Positions 26,051-34,956 of a DNA stretch of 36,226 bases are shown here, in pieces. The notes beneath the pieces are model-generated. The model saw nothing but the letters and a program-made list of their open reading frames with translations. It did not search any database and was not told the DNA's origin. Every line of letters starts with the position of its first letter. Position 1 is the stretch's first letter. Source of the stretch: Burkholderia sp. (GTDB lineage Bacteria; Pseudomonadota; Gammaproteobacteria; Burkholderiales; Burkholderiaceae). The position numbers were made by a program, and so were the translations under genes. The stretch covers positions 1 to 36,226 of the forward strand of contig JAQGMD010000266.1 in NCBI GenBank assembly GCA_028292565.1, given 5' to 3'.

Positions 26051-26144
26051 ATTAAATAGTCGTTTAATTAAATAAACTTTTGCCGCATTAAATAACCGTT
26101 TAATTAAATACCGTCTTTTGGTATATTGAATGAATAATTAAATA
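26051..26144. promoter_or_regulatory. Divergent promoter region with 24-bp operator-like direct repeats
   Basis: Two copies of ATTAAATA-NN-CGTTTAATTAAATA occur at 26051-26074 and 26087-26110 (22 of 24 bases identical), 36 bases apart. A third AATTAAATA lies at 26136-26144, 34 bases further. Each copy holds TTAAA-T..G-TTTAA dyad symmetry suited to a TetR dimer. A TATATT -10-like box for the forward operon (26122-26127) has its poor -35 (TTTAAT, 26099-26104) inside repeat 2, and repeat 1 abuts AT-rich text that could form the nicC -10 box. Repression of both operons by the cluster's TetR protein is the simplest inference. Confidence 0.65.
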
Positions 26145-26161
26145 AAACGGGTTGAGGGGAC

Positions 26162-26302
26162 ATGCGGTCGATGCAGGTGCATCACTGTTCAACCAAGGTG
26201 CAGCGCGAGGCGCGTTCCGCACAATTCAGTGCACCGATCATGCGGGTTAATGCGTGTCGATGGATGCTGCGCGGCCGACTGGATGCACCGTGTCAGGCAT
26301 GA
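26162..26302 (+). CDS. Possible 46-codon leader ORF
   Basis: ATG 26162 has GAGGGG 2-7 bases upstream and opens a 46-codon frame (MRSMQVHHCSTKVQREARSA) in the leader of the forward operon. The amino-acid content is not clearly protein-like, and the segment includes the palindrome GATGCA-GG-TGCATC (26170-26183). It may be a chance frame, or a leader peptide; I give it low weight. Confidence 0.25.
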   Translation: MRSMQVHHCSTKVQREARSAQFSAPIMRVNACRWMLRGRLDAPCQA

Positions 26303-26387
26303 AACATGCTCTTCCCTCCGCCCATAAATATCGGATTTTCCGTGATCACGCGCGAGCCGGCGATTTCACATCCTTACTGGAGCCAAG

Positions 26388-27452
26388 ATGAGCCACACCA
26401 CGATAGTCGGCGGAGCGATGCTGCCGCATGCACCACAGTTCTTCACCCTGCCCGAGTCCGAGGACAAACAGACCATCAAGGCTGTGCAGGACGTTGCGGC
26501 CGATATCGGCCGCGAACTGAAGGCATTGAAGCCGGATCTCTGGATCATGATCGCCAACGATCACGCGCAGCAGTTCTTCCATCATTGCGCGCCTGCGTTC
26601 ACGCTGCATGTCGGCGGCGAAGCAAGCGGCATGTTCGCGGGCCGGAAGTTTCACTATCAAGTGCCCAGCGAGATTTCGTTTGAACTGGTCAGGGAACTCT
26701 ATCGCTCGGGATTCGATCCTGCGTACACAAGCACGGCCGAGATCGATTACGCGCTCGGCATTCCACTGACGCATATGGGCGTGGATGCACCGGTTCTGCC
26801 AATTTACGTGAATGCCTACTTGCCGCCGCAGCCGACGATGGAACGCTGCTATGCATTCGGCAACGCTTTGGCGAATGCTGTGACAAAGATGGGTCTGCGC
26901 ACGGTAATCGTTGCGAGCGGCGGCATGTCGCATTTCCCCGGCACCGATCGTTACTCCAACCCGGATCTGGCATGGGACAACAGCGTGCTCGACAAGCTCC
27001 GGGAAGGCAAGCTGAAATCCCTGATCGGCTATCACGAGAAAGAGCTGGATGAGACGGGCAACATCGAACTGCGTTGCTGGGCCATTGCTGCCGGCGCGCT
27101 AGGAGAAAGAAAACCGGATGTGTGCCAGATGAACCCGAGCTGGCATCACAACTATGCGTCGATCGGGTTTTACAGCGCCCCGCCCGTCGGCGAAACGCCT
27201 CACTATCCGCAAATCAAACCGGAATTGGTGGGACTGACTTCCGCGTTCCATGCGTTGGCGCACGACGCCGATGCACGAACCGCCTTCATGAATGATGCGA
27301 ACGCGTATGCCGATCGTTATCAGTTGACGCCGGCTCAGCGCGAGACCCTGGTCAAGCTTGACATGGCCGCCGCAGCGGCAATGGGCATGCACCCGTTGGC
27401 GCCGTTCCTGGCAAACATGCAGATTGAACGTCTGCGCAAAGCCGCTAAGTAA
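26388..27452 (+). CDS. Fused LigB-LigA class III extradiol dioxygenase
   Basis: A 354-residue ring-cleaving dioxygenase. Residues 1-275 are a LigB-type catalytic domain: iron ligands His14 (AMLPHAPQF), His59 (IANDHAQQF) and Glu227 (ETGNIELRCW), with the catalytic base His182 (SGGMSHFPGTDRY). Residues 283-345 resemble LigA, the small subunit of protocatechuate 4,5-dioxygenase (AFHALAHDADARTAF, AAAAMGMHPLAPF). Such fusions are known in gallate dioxygenases, but those are about 420 residues, so this is a shorter type and the substrate is open. GGAG precedes ATG 26388. It heads the forward operon, 10 bases before the aldehyde dehydrogenase. Its presence beside nicX, which already opens the pyridine ring, suggests a second ring substrate. 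Confidence 0.85.
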   Translation: MSHTTIVGGAMLPHAPQFFTLPESEDKQTIKAVQDVAADIGRELKALKPDLWIMIANDHAQQFFHHCAPAFTLHVGGEASGMFAGRKFHYQVPSEISFELVRELYRSGFDPAYTSTAEIDYALGIPLTHMGVDAPVLPIYVNAYLPPQPTMERCYAFGNALANAVTKMGLRTVIVASGGMSHFPGTDRYSNPDLAWDNSVLDKLREGKLKSLIGYHEKELDETGNIELRCWAIAAGALGERKPDVCQMNPSWHHNYASIGFYSAPPVGETPHYPQIKPELVGLTSAFHALAHDADARTAFMNDANAYADRYQLTPAQRETLVKLDMAAAAAMGMHPLAPFLANMQIERLRKAAK

Positions 27453-27462
27453 GGTCGCCGTC

Positions 27463-28884
27463 ATGAATCGGATTACCTCATTCATTAACGGCGCAGCCGT
27501 AGCACCCGGTTCGAATGCATTTACATTCGTCGCGCCGCAGGAAAACCGCGCGGTTTTCGAAATCGACGAGACCGGCGAAGCGTTGGTCGACCAGGCGGTG
27601 ACCGGGGCGCACGAAACTTTTCTCAAGCACCGTCGTTCGACGCTGGCACAGCGCGCGACGTGGCTCAACCTGCTTGCGGATACACTCGAGAAGAACGCCG
27701 CCGCATTCGCCGAACTGATTTGTGACGATGTAGGAAAACCGTTACGAGTGGCGAAGTTTGAAACGCAACGCGGAGCCCAGTTTGCGCGCGCATGCGCAGC
27801 AGCCGTATTGCAACTCGGCGGTGAAGTGATCCCTGTCGATGCCGCACCCAACGGTGCAGGCCATTTCGGCTTCACCAGGCACTTCCCGTTCGGCGTCGTT
27901 GGCGCAATCACGCCATTCAATGCCCCGATCAACCTGCTGGTGCAAAAGGTCGCTCCGGCGATTGCTGCCGGCAACGCGGTGGTGGCTAAGCCTGCGCCGG
28001 CCGGCATGCGTGTGGCGATCGCGCTGGCGGACGCGCTGGTCAAGGCCGGACTTCCCGCCGGTTTGTTCAATGTGCTCACCGGCGACAAGGAAGCGGCAGT
28101 GCATCTCGTCAAACATCCGCTGGTACGCGCAGTCAGCTTCACCGGGGGCACCGTCGGCGGTGAAATTTTGATGCGACACGCCGGCAACAAGAAATTCGTA
28201 TCGGAGCTCGGTTCGAATGCCGCGAACATCGTGCTGGCGGATGCCGACGTCGATGAAGCCGCGACCAAAATTGCGGCTGCCGCATTCGAAGCCAGTGGGC
28301 AGCAATGCATTTCCGCGCAGCGCGTTCTGGTGGAGCAGCCGGTCTATGAATCCTTCCTGGCGAAGTTCGTTGCCGCCACTGCCAGGCTAAAGGTTGGCCA
28401 TTCGCGCGACGACGCGACCGACCTCGGTCCGATGGTGTCGATGCAGTCCGCCGAGCGTGTGATGGGCATGTGCCGCAATGCAATCGAATATGGCGCGTCG
28501 TATGCGCTGGAACCCAAGCAGGACGGCTGCACTGTTTCACCGGGCATCCTGGTCGACGTTCCGCGTCACGCGAAACTCTGGACCGATGAAGCGTTCGGCC
28601 CACTCGCGCTGGTAAAGCCGGTTCGCGACATCGATGAAGCAATAGAACTGGCAAACGATACGCCGTTCGGCCTGCAAGGCGCAGTATTCACGAAGAGCCT
28701 CAGCTCGGCGTTCCGCTTTTCCGAGGAATTCGAGGTCGGTGCGCTGTGGGTGAATGAAGCGAGCCGGTTCCGTCTCGACATGTATCCGTTCGGCGGCATG
28801 AAGCAGAGCGGCATTGGTCGTGAGGGGGTGAAGTATGCGATTGAGGAACTGACGCAAATCAAGTTCACCGGGATTCGGCTATGA
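27463..28884 (+). CDS. NAD(P)-dependent aldehyde dehydrogenase
   Basis: A 473-residue aldehyde dehydrogenase of the lactaldehyde/phosphonoacetaldehyde-type branch. Active-site residues are Asn153 (ITPFNAPIN), Glu248 (VSELGSNAANIV) and Cys282 (ASGQQCISAQR). The C-terminal WVNEASRFRLDMYPFGGMKQSGIGREG is typical of the branch. ATG 27463 starts the homology and lies 10 bases after the dioxygenase gene; an upstream in-frame start would overlap it. The gene ends in ATGA, overlapping the start of the next gene. It probably oxidises a semialdehyde produced after ring cleavage; the substrate is unknown. Confidence 0.9.
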   Translation: MNRITSFINGAAVAPGSNAFTFVAPQENRAVFEIDETGEALVDQAVTGAHETFLKHRRSTLAQRATWLNLLADTLEKNAAAFAELICDDVGKPLRVAKFETQRGAQFARACAAAVLQLGGEVIPVDAAPNGAGHFGFTRHFPFGVVGAITPFNAPINLLVQKVAPAIAAGNAVVAKPAPAGMRVAIALADALVKAGLPAGLFNVLTGDKEAAVHLVKHPLVRAVSFTGGTVGGEILMRHAGNKKFVSELGSNAANIVLADADVDEAATKIAAAAFEASGQQCISAQRVLVEQPVYESFLAKFVAATARLKVGHSRDDATDLGPMVSMQSAERVMGMCRNAIEYGASYALEPKQDGCTVSPGILVDVPRHAKLWTDEAFGPLALVKPVRDIDEAIELANDTPFGLQGAVFTKSLSSAFRFSEEFEVGALWVNEASRFRLDMYPFGGMKQSGIGREGVKYAIEELTQIKFTGIRL

Positions 28885-30275
28885 GCGCGATCTCTCTGCT
28901 GCAGGAAGCATCAGTCGCGCATGGACGCCTGGCGGTGACGTCCGCCGTACCGCAAGCGGCCAGCGCCGGCATCGCCGCATTTGCAAAAGGCGGCAACGCA
29001 TTTGACGCCGCGCTTGCCGCCTGCTTCGTTGAAACGATAGCCCTGCCTATGAAATGCGGGTTCGCCGGTGACCTGGTCGCATTGTTCCGGTCGCGCGGTG
29101 GCCCGCTGCAGGCGTTGACCAGCATCGGCACCGGCGCTGCCAGCCTCGCGGCAGGAAACAAGCCGGAAAAGCTCGGACCAAAGTCGGTCGGCGTGCCGGG
29201 CGCGCCAGACGGCTACGCAACCCTGCATAAGATGGCGAAGCTCAGCCTCGAGCAGTTGGTTACACCAGCTGCGCAAGCAGCACGCCAGGGTGTGCGCTGG
29301 TCGCGCACCGCCTTCAGCTACCTGCCAGAATCGCGCGAGCTGCTGGAGCGCTGGAGTCCCGCCTGCGTCTATCTGGAAGGACAGCCGAAGGTGGGCGACG
29401 TGTTACGCATGCCAGGACTCGCGTTGATGCTTGAAGAATTTGCGATGAGCGGCAGCGAGTTGTTCTTCGGCGCAGAAGGCGAACGCCTGGTGCACGAACT
29501 GACTGCACGCGGCGGATTCCTGACTACGACCGACCTTCGCATCCGTCCGGCGCGCATCTGCGATCCCACTGGGGTGGCGCTGCCTTCAGGCCAGAAGCTG
29601 TTTGCCATACCGGCGCCGACCCACGGGCAGCTGCTGGTCGAGGCTATCGCACGGATCACTCAAACTCATGAAGCGCCGGCTGCGGTGATTGCTGAATTGA
29701 GGGCGAAAGCCCGCAAGATCGGCCGTGATGGAACCGACGCCGGTACATCGGTGGTAAGTGCCGCCGATGACCAGGGCAATGCGGTGGTGATTGTTCACAG
29801 TAATTCGTTCCCGCGCTTCGGATCGGGTGTGGTGCTGTCGAACGGACTGGTGCTGAACAACCGGCCCGGCCGCGGCTTCGATTTGCAGGCTCCGGCCGGC
29901 GCGCCCAATGCGCCTGCGGCCGGCAAAACACCACCGACCACACTACATGCATGGGCGATCGAGGATGAGCACGGGCTGACATTCGGCGCGACGCCCGGCG
30001 GAGTAAACCAACTGCCATGGAACGTGCAAACGGTATCGGAACTATTGCAGCACAAATCGTTGGCCGAGACCGTTACGAGCCCGCGCTGGGCAACCGACGA
30101 CTCGGGCGCCTACTCGAGCGAGCCGGGTGCGGGCATCGACGCGGAATTCAATCCGCGCGAAGTAGAGGCGTTGAGCCAACGCTCGGTGCAGCAGATCATG
30201 CGCATCGGCGTCGACGGTTCGCTGGAAGCGGCTGCCGATCCACGCACGAATGCCAAAGCGTACACGTTGTATTGA
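28881..30275 (+). CDS. Gamma-glutamyltransferase-family Ntn hydrolase
   Basis: A 464-residue member of the GGT superfamily, shorter than typical GGT (about 530-580) and without a signal peptide, so cytoplasmic. The conserved nucleophile is Thr289 in DAGTSVVSAADDQGNAV, which should become the new N-terminus after autocleavage. FGSGVVLSNGLVLNN and FGATPGGVNQLPWNVQT are also conserved. The superfamily includes true GGTs, cephalosporin acylases and the oxamate amidohydrolase HpxW. In this catabolic operon an amide-cleaving role is likelier than glutathione metabolism, but the substrate is not known. It overlaps the aldehyde dehydrogenase stop by four bases. Confidence 0.85.
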   Translation: MSAISLLQEASVAHGRLAVTSAVPQAASAGIAAFAKGGNAFDAALAACFVETIALPMKCGFAGDLVALFRSRGGPLQALTSIGTGAASLAAGNKPEKLGPKSVGVPGAPDGYATLHKMAKLSLEQLVTPAAQAARQGVRWSRTAFSYLPESRELLERWSPACVYLEGQPKVGDVLRMPGLALMLEEFAMSGSELFFGAEGERLVHELTARGGFLTTTDLRIRPARICDPTGVALPSGQKLFAIPAPTHGQLLVEAIARITQTHEAPAAVIAELRAKARKIGRDGTDAGTSVVSAADDQGNAVVIVHSNSFPRFGSGVVLSNGLVLNNRPGRGFDLQAPAGAPNAPAAGKTPPTTLHAWAIEDEHGLTFGATPGGVNQLPWNVQTVSELLQHKSLAETVTSPRWATDDSGAYSSEPGAGIDAEFNPREVEALSQRSVQQIMRIGVDGSLEAAADPRTNAKAYTLY

Positions 30276-30356
30276 TTCAAGGAGTTGTTTCAGGCAGGCA
30301 GTAGATTTTTGTTCGCAGCAAATCAGTAGGTAACTTTCATATTTCGGAGATTAATC

Positions 30357-31496
30357 ATGCGTTTACTCGCTCTATCAAAAGCATTGGCCGTCGCGGGCCT
30401 GATGATTTCGTCCCAGGCTTTTGCCCAGCAGACCATCAAGATCGGCCTGGTCCAGCCGCTCACTGGCTCGGTCGCCTATAACGGCCAGGCCGACGTCGCC
30501 GGATCCAAGCAAGCGGTGGATGAACGCAACGCCAAAGGCGGCGTGCTCGGCAAGAAAATCGAGCTGGTCATCGAAGACGGCCAGTGCAAACCGGCGAACT
30601 CGGTGAATGCTGCCGAGAAGCTGATCCAGAAAGACAAGGTAGTCGCGCTGTCCGGCGCTTTCTGCAGCTCCGCAACTGCAGCGATCATGCCGGTTGCCGA
30701 GAAATACAAGATGCCGCTGGTCACCGGCGTGTCATCCAAGGCTGACCTGACCGACAAGAACAACAAGTACTTCTTCCGCGCAACCGAAACCGACGCGTTG
30801 CTGGCGCAATCGTTTGCCAAGATCATCTACTCCAACCTGAACCTGAAAAACATCGCCTATATCGGCGTGAATGACGACTGGGGTCGCGGCGGCGTTGATG
30901 AGTTCTCCAAGCAGATGACCGCGCTCGGCGCCAAGACTGCGCTGAAGGAATACTTCGACCACGGCACAACCGACTATTACACCCTGCTGACCAAACTGCG
31001 CGCATCCAAGGCCGACGGCGTGTTCGTCGCTGCTGAGACACAGGACGGTTCTATCCTGGTCAAGCAGTTGAAGGAGCTCGGCCTGAACATCAAGGTGTTC
31101 GGCGTCGGCTCCTGGGCGACTTCGGACTTCATCGGCCTGGCCGGTCCCGCTGCTGAAGGCATCTATGCTGCGGTTCCGTACTCCTCAACCATGAAGACTC
31201 CGAAGAATGAAGCCTTCGTGAAGGAATACGCTGCACGCAACAAGGAAAATCCGGGCAAGTACGGCGCCGCCGGCTACAACGCGATGAACATCCTGATGGA
31301 TGCGATCGAGCGTGCGAAGTCGACCGATGCGGAAAAGATCGTGGCTTCCTTGCACCAGACCGACTATGAAGGCCCGAACGGCAAGTTCAGGTTCAACCCG
31401 AATGGCCAGGCATGGGGCTTCAACGTGGTGCTGGTTCAGATCAGGAACAAAGTGCCCGAAGTCGTTCAGATGACACCGGTCGAGCAGCCGAAGTAA
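30357..31496 (+). CDS. livJ: Periplasmic substrate-binding protein of a Liv-type ABC importer
   Basis: A 379-residue type I periplasmic binding protein. The signal peptide ends at AFA (1-23); the mature protein opens QQTIKIGLVQPLTGSVAYNGQADVAGSKQAVDERNAKGG. The family pattern continues with VALSGAFCSSATAAIMPVAEKYKMPLVTG and YIGVNDDWGRGGVDEF. Cognate permease and ATPase genes follow directly. Members of this family carry branched-chain amino acids, but many in Burkholderiales carry aromatic acids or other carboxylates. In this operon the ligand is probably the aromatic or pyridine substrate. GGAG lies 8 bases before ATG 30357. Confidence 0.92.
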   Translation: MRLLALSKALAVAGLMISSQAFAQQTIKIGLVQPLTGSVAYNGQADVAGSKQAVDERNAKGGVLGKKIELVIEDGQCKPANSVNAAEKLIQKDKVVALSGAFCSSATAAIMPVAEKYKMPLVTGVSSKADLTDKNNKYFFRATETDALLAQSFAKIIYSNLNLKNIAYIGVNDDWGRGGVDEFSKQMTALGAKTALKEYFDHGTTDYYTLLTKLRASKADGVFVAAETQDGSILVKQLKELGLNIKVFGVGSWATSDFIGLAGPAAEGIYAAVPYSSTMKTPKNEAFVKEYAARNKENPGKYGAAGYNAMNILMDAIERAKSTDAEKIVASLHQTDYEGPNGKFRFNPNGQAWGFNVVLVQIRNKVPEVVQMTPVEQPK

Positions 31497-31525
31497 ATCG
31501 TTTTCACTAAAAAAAATAGGTTGTT

Positions 31526-32398
31526 ATGGAACTCTTCCTCCAATTCCTTGCTAACGGGCTGGTCTCCGGCGTCTTTTATGCGCTGTCGGCGCTGGGACTG
31601 ACCCTCATTTTCGGCCTCATGCGGGTCGTCAATTTTGCGCACGGCGAGTTTTACATGATAGGCGGCCTGCTGGGCTGGTTTGTCACGGCGAACCTGGGCC
31701 TCGATTTCTTTTCAGGCCTGGCGTTGGTGGCTGTCGTGATGGCGGCGTTCGGCTGGCTGGTCGATCGCATTCTCATCGAACGTGTGCGGGACCAGGGGGA
31801 AGAACCAGGCATCCTGTTGACGATCGGCTTGTCGATATTCCTCGCGAATACCGCCCTGCTGATCGTCGGTACGGCGCCCTTGAAGGTTGTCGCACCGGCC
31901 AGCAATGCGCCGCTGATCATTGGTCCGATTGTTTTGACCACGCTGCGGCTGCTTGCAGTGGCCACCTGTGCAGTCGCCATCATCGGCGCGCACTTGCTGA
32001 TCAAGAAAACCAAGTTGGGACGCGCGATGCGCGCAACGTTCCAGGATCCGATGGCTGCCCAACTGGCCGGCATCAGGATCTCCCATGTCTATGCGTCGAC
32101 GTTCGCACTCGGCGCAACACTGGCGGCCATTTCCGGCATGCTGCTCGGTTCGATCTACGTAGCCCAGGTAACGGTGGGCGGACTGGTCAGCCTGAAAGCA
32201 TTCGTCGTGGTCATTCTCGGCGGCATGGGCAGTTTCGCCGGCGCGATTGTGGGCGGACTGGTGCTCGGCGTGGCCGAAGCGATGTGGGGCGGTTATATCT
32301 CGACCGGCCTGGTGGACATCATCGGCTTCATCCTTGTCATTCTCATTCTGCTGTTCCGTCCATACGGCTTGTTCTCGACTCGCGCGGAAAGGGCGTAA
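31526..32398 (+). CDS. livH: Liv-type ABC importer permease (LivH)
   Basis: A 290-residue inner-membrane permease with about eight hydrophobic segments. Family motifs are GLVSGVFYALSALGLTLIFGLMRVVNFAHGEFYMIGG and KLGRAMRATFQDPMAAQLAGI (the cytoplasmic coupling loop), then VILGGMGSFAGAIVGG. It pairs with LivM to form the channel. The following livM starts 3 bases after its stop. Confidence 0.94.
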   Translation: MELFLQFLANGLVSGVFYALSALGLTLIFGLMRVVNFAHGEFYMIGGLLGWFVTANLGLDFFSGLALVAVVMAAFGWLVDRILIERVRDQGEEPGILLTIGLSIFLANTALLIVGTAPLKVVAPASNAPLIIGPIVLTTLRLLAVATCAVAIIGAHLLIKKTKLGRAMRATFQDPMAAQLAGIRISHVYASTFALGATLAAISGMLLGSIYVAQVTVGGLVSLKAFVVVILGGMGSFAGAIVGGLVLGVAEAMWGGYISTGLVDIIGFILVILILLFRPYGLFSTRAERA

Positions 32399-32401
32399 TC
32401 C

Positions 32402-33394
32402 ATGAAATTCGAACGTAACGTTATATTTGCAATGCTCGCGCTAGCGGCATTGTTCCCGCTGGTCGCGACCGACCAGTACCTGCTGCATATCGGCATCCTG
32501 GTGCTGTTTTATGCGATCCTCGCAACCAGCCTGAACCTGGTGCTCGGTTATGTCGGCGAACTTTCGCTCGGCCAGACCGCGTTCCTCGGTATCGGTGCTT
32601 ACACCGCGGCGATCCTCTCGTCCAAGTTCGGCTTCCCGATCTGGATCACGATCCCGCTGGCCGGCCTCATCTCGGCTGTCTTTGGCCTGGCGATCGGCGC
32701 GGTGACGCTCCGGCTGCAAGGGCCGTTCTTCGTGATCGTGACGCTGGCGTTCTCGGAGGTGCTGCGCCTGATTGCCAACAATTGGGTTGGCCTGACCAAT
32801 GGCCCGATGGGCATCGCCGGCATTGCACAGCCCCAGGTGCTTGCCAACGCATCGACGCTGGCGGGCAAGCAACTGTATTTTTATGTTGGCCTCGGACTCA
32901 CCGCCCTCTCGCTCTACCTGTCCTACCGGTTCGTGTACTCCAGCAGAGGACGCGCGGCCATCACGGTGCGCGAAAACCGGTACGTTGCGCAGTCGGTGGG
33001 CATCAGGCCGTTCTCGTACGCGATGCTGGCGTTCGTACTCGGTTCGCTGCTTGCAGGCCTGGCAGGCGGTTTCTATGCGCATTACATCTCGTTCGTCGGA
33101 CCTGAAGTCTTCGGCTTCTCCTTCATCGCGACAATGATCATCGTGGTGCTGGTTGGCGGCAAGGGCACGCTGGTCGGTCCGCTGGTCGGCGCATTGCTGA
33201 TTACCTTGCTGGAAGAATACCTGCGCGAAGCGAAAGAACTGCGCCTGTCGATCTTCGGCCTGATCGTGATGGCCATCGTGATCTTCCTGCCGAATGGCTT
33301 GATGGGCTTCCTGACGCGCCGTCGCGAGCAATATGCCGCAACAGAGAAGAAAGTAACAACACCTGTACCCGGAGTAGCCAGCTATGAACATTAA
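32402..33394 (+). CDS. livM: Liv-type ABC importer permease (LivM)
   Basis: A 330-residue inner-membrane permease, partner of LivH. Motifs include [28 protein letters not shown] and [20 protein letters not shown] (coupling helix), then [19 protein letters not shown]. The C-terminus extends into a short polar tail. It overlaps livG by 11 bases, so translation is probably coupled. Confidence 0.94.
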   Translation: MKFERNVIFAMLALAALFPLVATDQYLLHIGILVLFYAILATSLNLVLGYVGELSLGQTAFLGIGAYTAAILSSKFGFPIWITIPLAGLISAVFGLAIGAVTLRLQGPFFVIVTLAFSEVLRLIANNWVGLTNGPMGIAGIAQPQVLANASTLAGKQLYFYVGLGLTALSLYLSYRFVYSSRGRAAITVRENRYVAQSVGIRPFSYAMLAFVLGSLLAGLAGGFYAHYISFVGPEVFGFSFIATMIIVVLVGGKGTLVGPLVGALLITLLEEYLREAKELRLSIFGLIVMAIVIFLPNGLMGFLTRRREQYAATEKKVTTPVPGVASYEH

Positions 33395-34160
33395 TCCACT
33401 GCTGACGATCGATGGGCTGTCCAAATCGTTCGGCGGCATCAAGGCAGTCAAGGACATCAGCTTCAGGCTGATGCCCGGAGAGATCCTCGGCCTGATTGGA
33501 CCCAATGGCGCAGGCAAGACGACCTGCTTCAACCTGATCACCGGCTTCTACACGCCGACCTCGGGCAAGGTGTCCTTCCGGGGCGAGGACATCACCGGCG
33601 CCAAACCGTTTTCGGTTGCACAGCGCGGCATCGTGCGCAGTTTTCAGAAGACCAACATCCTGAAAAAACTGTCGGTGTTCGAGAACGTGCTCGCCGGACA
33701 TTATCTGGAAGCGCGCCAATCGCTGTTCGATACCTTCTTCCCGCGCTCGCATGTCAAGGCGATGGAGAAGAAAGTGCGCGACAGCTCTGCCGAGATCATC
33801 GAAATGATCGGTCTGAAAGAGCGGATGAATGCGCCGGCAAGCCTGCTCTCCTGCGGCGAATTGCGCCTGCTCGAAGTGGCCGTCGCACTGGCCGCAAAAC
33901 CGAAGGTGCTGATGCTCGATGAGCCTGCGGCCGGGCTGAACAGCCAGGAAGCGCAGGAACTCGGCAAGACGCTGAAGGCGGTTCGCGCAAAGAAAGTCGA
34001 AGCGATTCTTATCGTTGAACACAATATGAGCCTCGTGATGGGCGTGTCCGACCGGGTGGTGGTGATGAACTTCGGCGAGAAACTGGCAGAAGGCACGCCC
34101 GCAGAAATCCAGGGCAACCAGCAGGTGATCGAAGCTTATCTGGGGAAGGCAAAATCCTGA
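33384..34160 (+). CDS. livG: Liv-type ABC importer ATPase (LivG)
   Basis: A 258-residue cytoplasmic ATPase. Walker A is GPNGAGKTT (39-47), the signature is [16 protein letters not shown], and Walker B is [11 protein letters not shown], followed by the H-loop VEHNMSLVM. The signature reads LSCGE instead of the common LSYGQ, which is within family variation. It overlaps livM and shares one base with the livF start (TGATG). Confidence 0.94.
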   Translation: MNINPLLTIDGLSKSFGGIKAVKDISFRLMPGEILGLIGPNGAGKTTCFNLITGFYTPTSGKVSFRGEDITGAKPFSVAQRGIVRSFQKTNILKKLSVFENVLAGHYLEARQSLFDTFFPRSHVKAMEKKVRDSSAEIIEMIGLKERMNAPASLLSCGELRLLEVAVALAAKPKVLMLDEPAAGLNSQEAQELGKTLKAVRAKKVEAILIVEHNMSLVMGVSDRVVVMNFGEKLAEGTPAEIQGNQQVIEAYLGKAKS

Positions 34161-34885
34161 TGTCAGAACAATTAAAACCGCTCCTCAGCATCGAGGACAT
34201 CCATGTCAGCTATGGCAAGGCGCAGGCTTTGCATGGCATATCGCTGGATGTTGCTCGCGGCGAGATCATCGCGTTGATCGGCGCCAATGGCGCCGGCAAG
34301 AGCACCACGCTGCGCGCAATTTCCGGATTGTTGAAGCCGACGTCCGGCAAGATCGTCTGGGACGGTGCATCCATCGGCGGACTTGCCGCGGATCGGGTCG
34401 TGGCGTCGGGAATCGCACACTGCCCGGAAGAGCGACACGTATGGCCGGAGATGACAGTACGCGAAAACCTGATGCTGGGCGCCTACCTGTGCAAGTCGAA
34501 GCCGGAAGTGGAAGAGCGCGTTGGCATGGCGTTTCACCGCTTCCCGCGGCTGCGTGAGCGCGAGAAGCAACTGGCCGGCACACTTTCGGGCGGCGAACAG
34601 CAAATGCTGGCAATCGGCCGCGCGTTGATGTCGGAGCCGCGTTTGCTGTTGCTCGATGAGCCCAGCCTCGGCCTGAGCCCGAAGATGGCTGATGAAGTGT
34701 TCGACGTGATTCGCGAGATCAACGGACACGGCGTGACTGTTCTGGTGGTTGAGCAGAACATTCACAACGCGCTGTCTGTAGCGTCGCGTGCCTATGTGTT
34801 TGAGACCGGGCGTATCACTGCTCACAACGACTCGGCGAGCCTGCTCGGCGATCCGGAGCTGCTCAACGCGTATCTCGGGGCATAA
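34160..34885 (+). CDS. livF: Liv-type ABC importer ATPase (LivF)
   Basis: A 241-residue ATPase, partner of LivG. Walker A is GANGAGKST, the signature is LSGGEQQMLAIGRAL, Walker B is LLLLDEPSLGL, and the H-loop is VVEQNIHNAL. The TGATG junction with livG suggests coupling. A strong hairpin follows its stop. Confidence 0.94.
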   Translation: MSEQLKPLLSIEDIHVSYGKAQALHGISLDVARGEIIALIGANGAGKSTTLRAISGLLKPTSGKIVWDGASIGGLAADRVVASGIAHCPEERHVWPEMTVRENLMLGAYLCKSKPEVEERVGMAFHRFPRLREREKQLAGTLSGGEQQMLAIGRALMSEPRLLLLDEPSLGLSPKMADEVFDVIREINGHGVTVLVVEQNIHNALSVASRAYVFETGRITAHNDSASLLGDPELLNAYLGA

Positions 34886-34891
34886 GCAGTT

Positions 34892-34929
34892 GGGGATGGA
34901 TTTCAGCGGAGACACTGAAATCCATCCCC
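34892..34929. terminator. Perfect 15-bp hairpin between livF and aspartate dehydrogenase gene
   Basis: GGGGATGGATTTCAG and CTGAAATCCATCCCC enclose CGGAGACA, seven bases after the livF stop. TCTTCATT follows, not a true U-tract. It may be a partial terminator or an mRNA stabiliser that sets the aspDH level relative to the transporter. Confidence 0.65.
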
Positions 34930-34956
34930 TCTTCATTCCATTATTAGAAAAACGAT

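Noticed and set aside
26051..26110. CRISPR-like repeats
   Set aside because: Only two full copies, repeat itself AT-rich and dyad-symmetric, spacer 12 bases; fits operators, not a CRISPR array.
27099..28310. 403-codon reverse-strand frame opposite the aldehyde dehydrogenase
   Set aside because: Antisense shadow with Ala/Ser/Thr-rich, low-complexity content; the forward gene has all ALDH active-site residues.
32441..33541. Long reverse-strand open frame (366 codons) opposite livM
   Set aside because: It is the shadow of livM and livG, Arg/Gln/His-rich and without a domain or ribosome-binding site.
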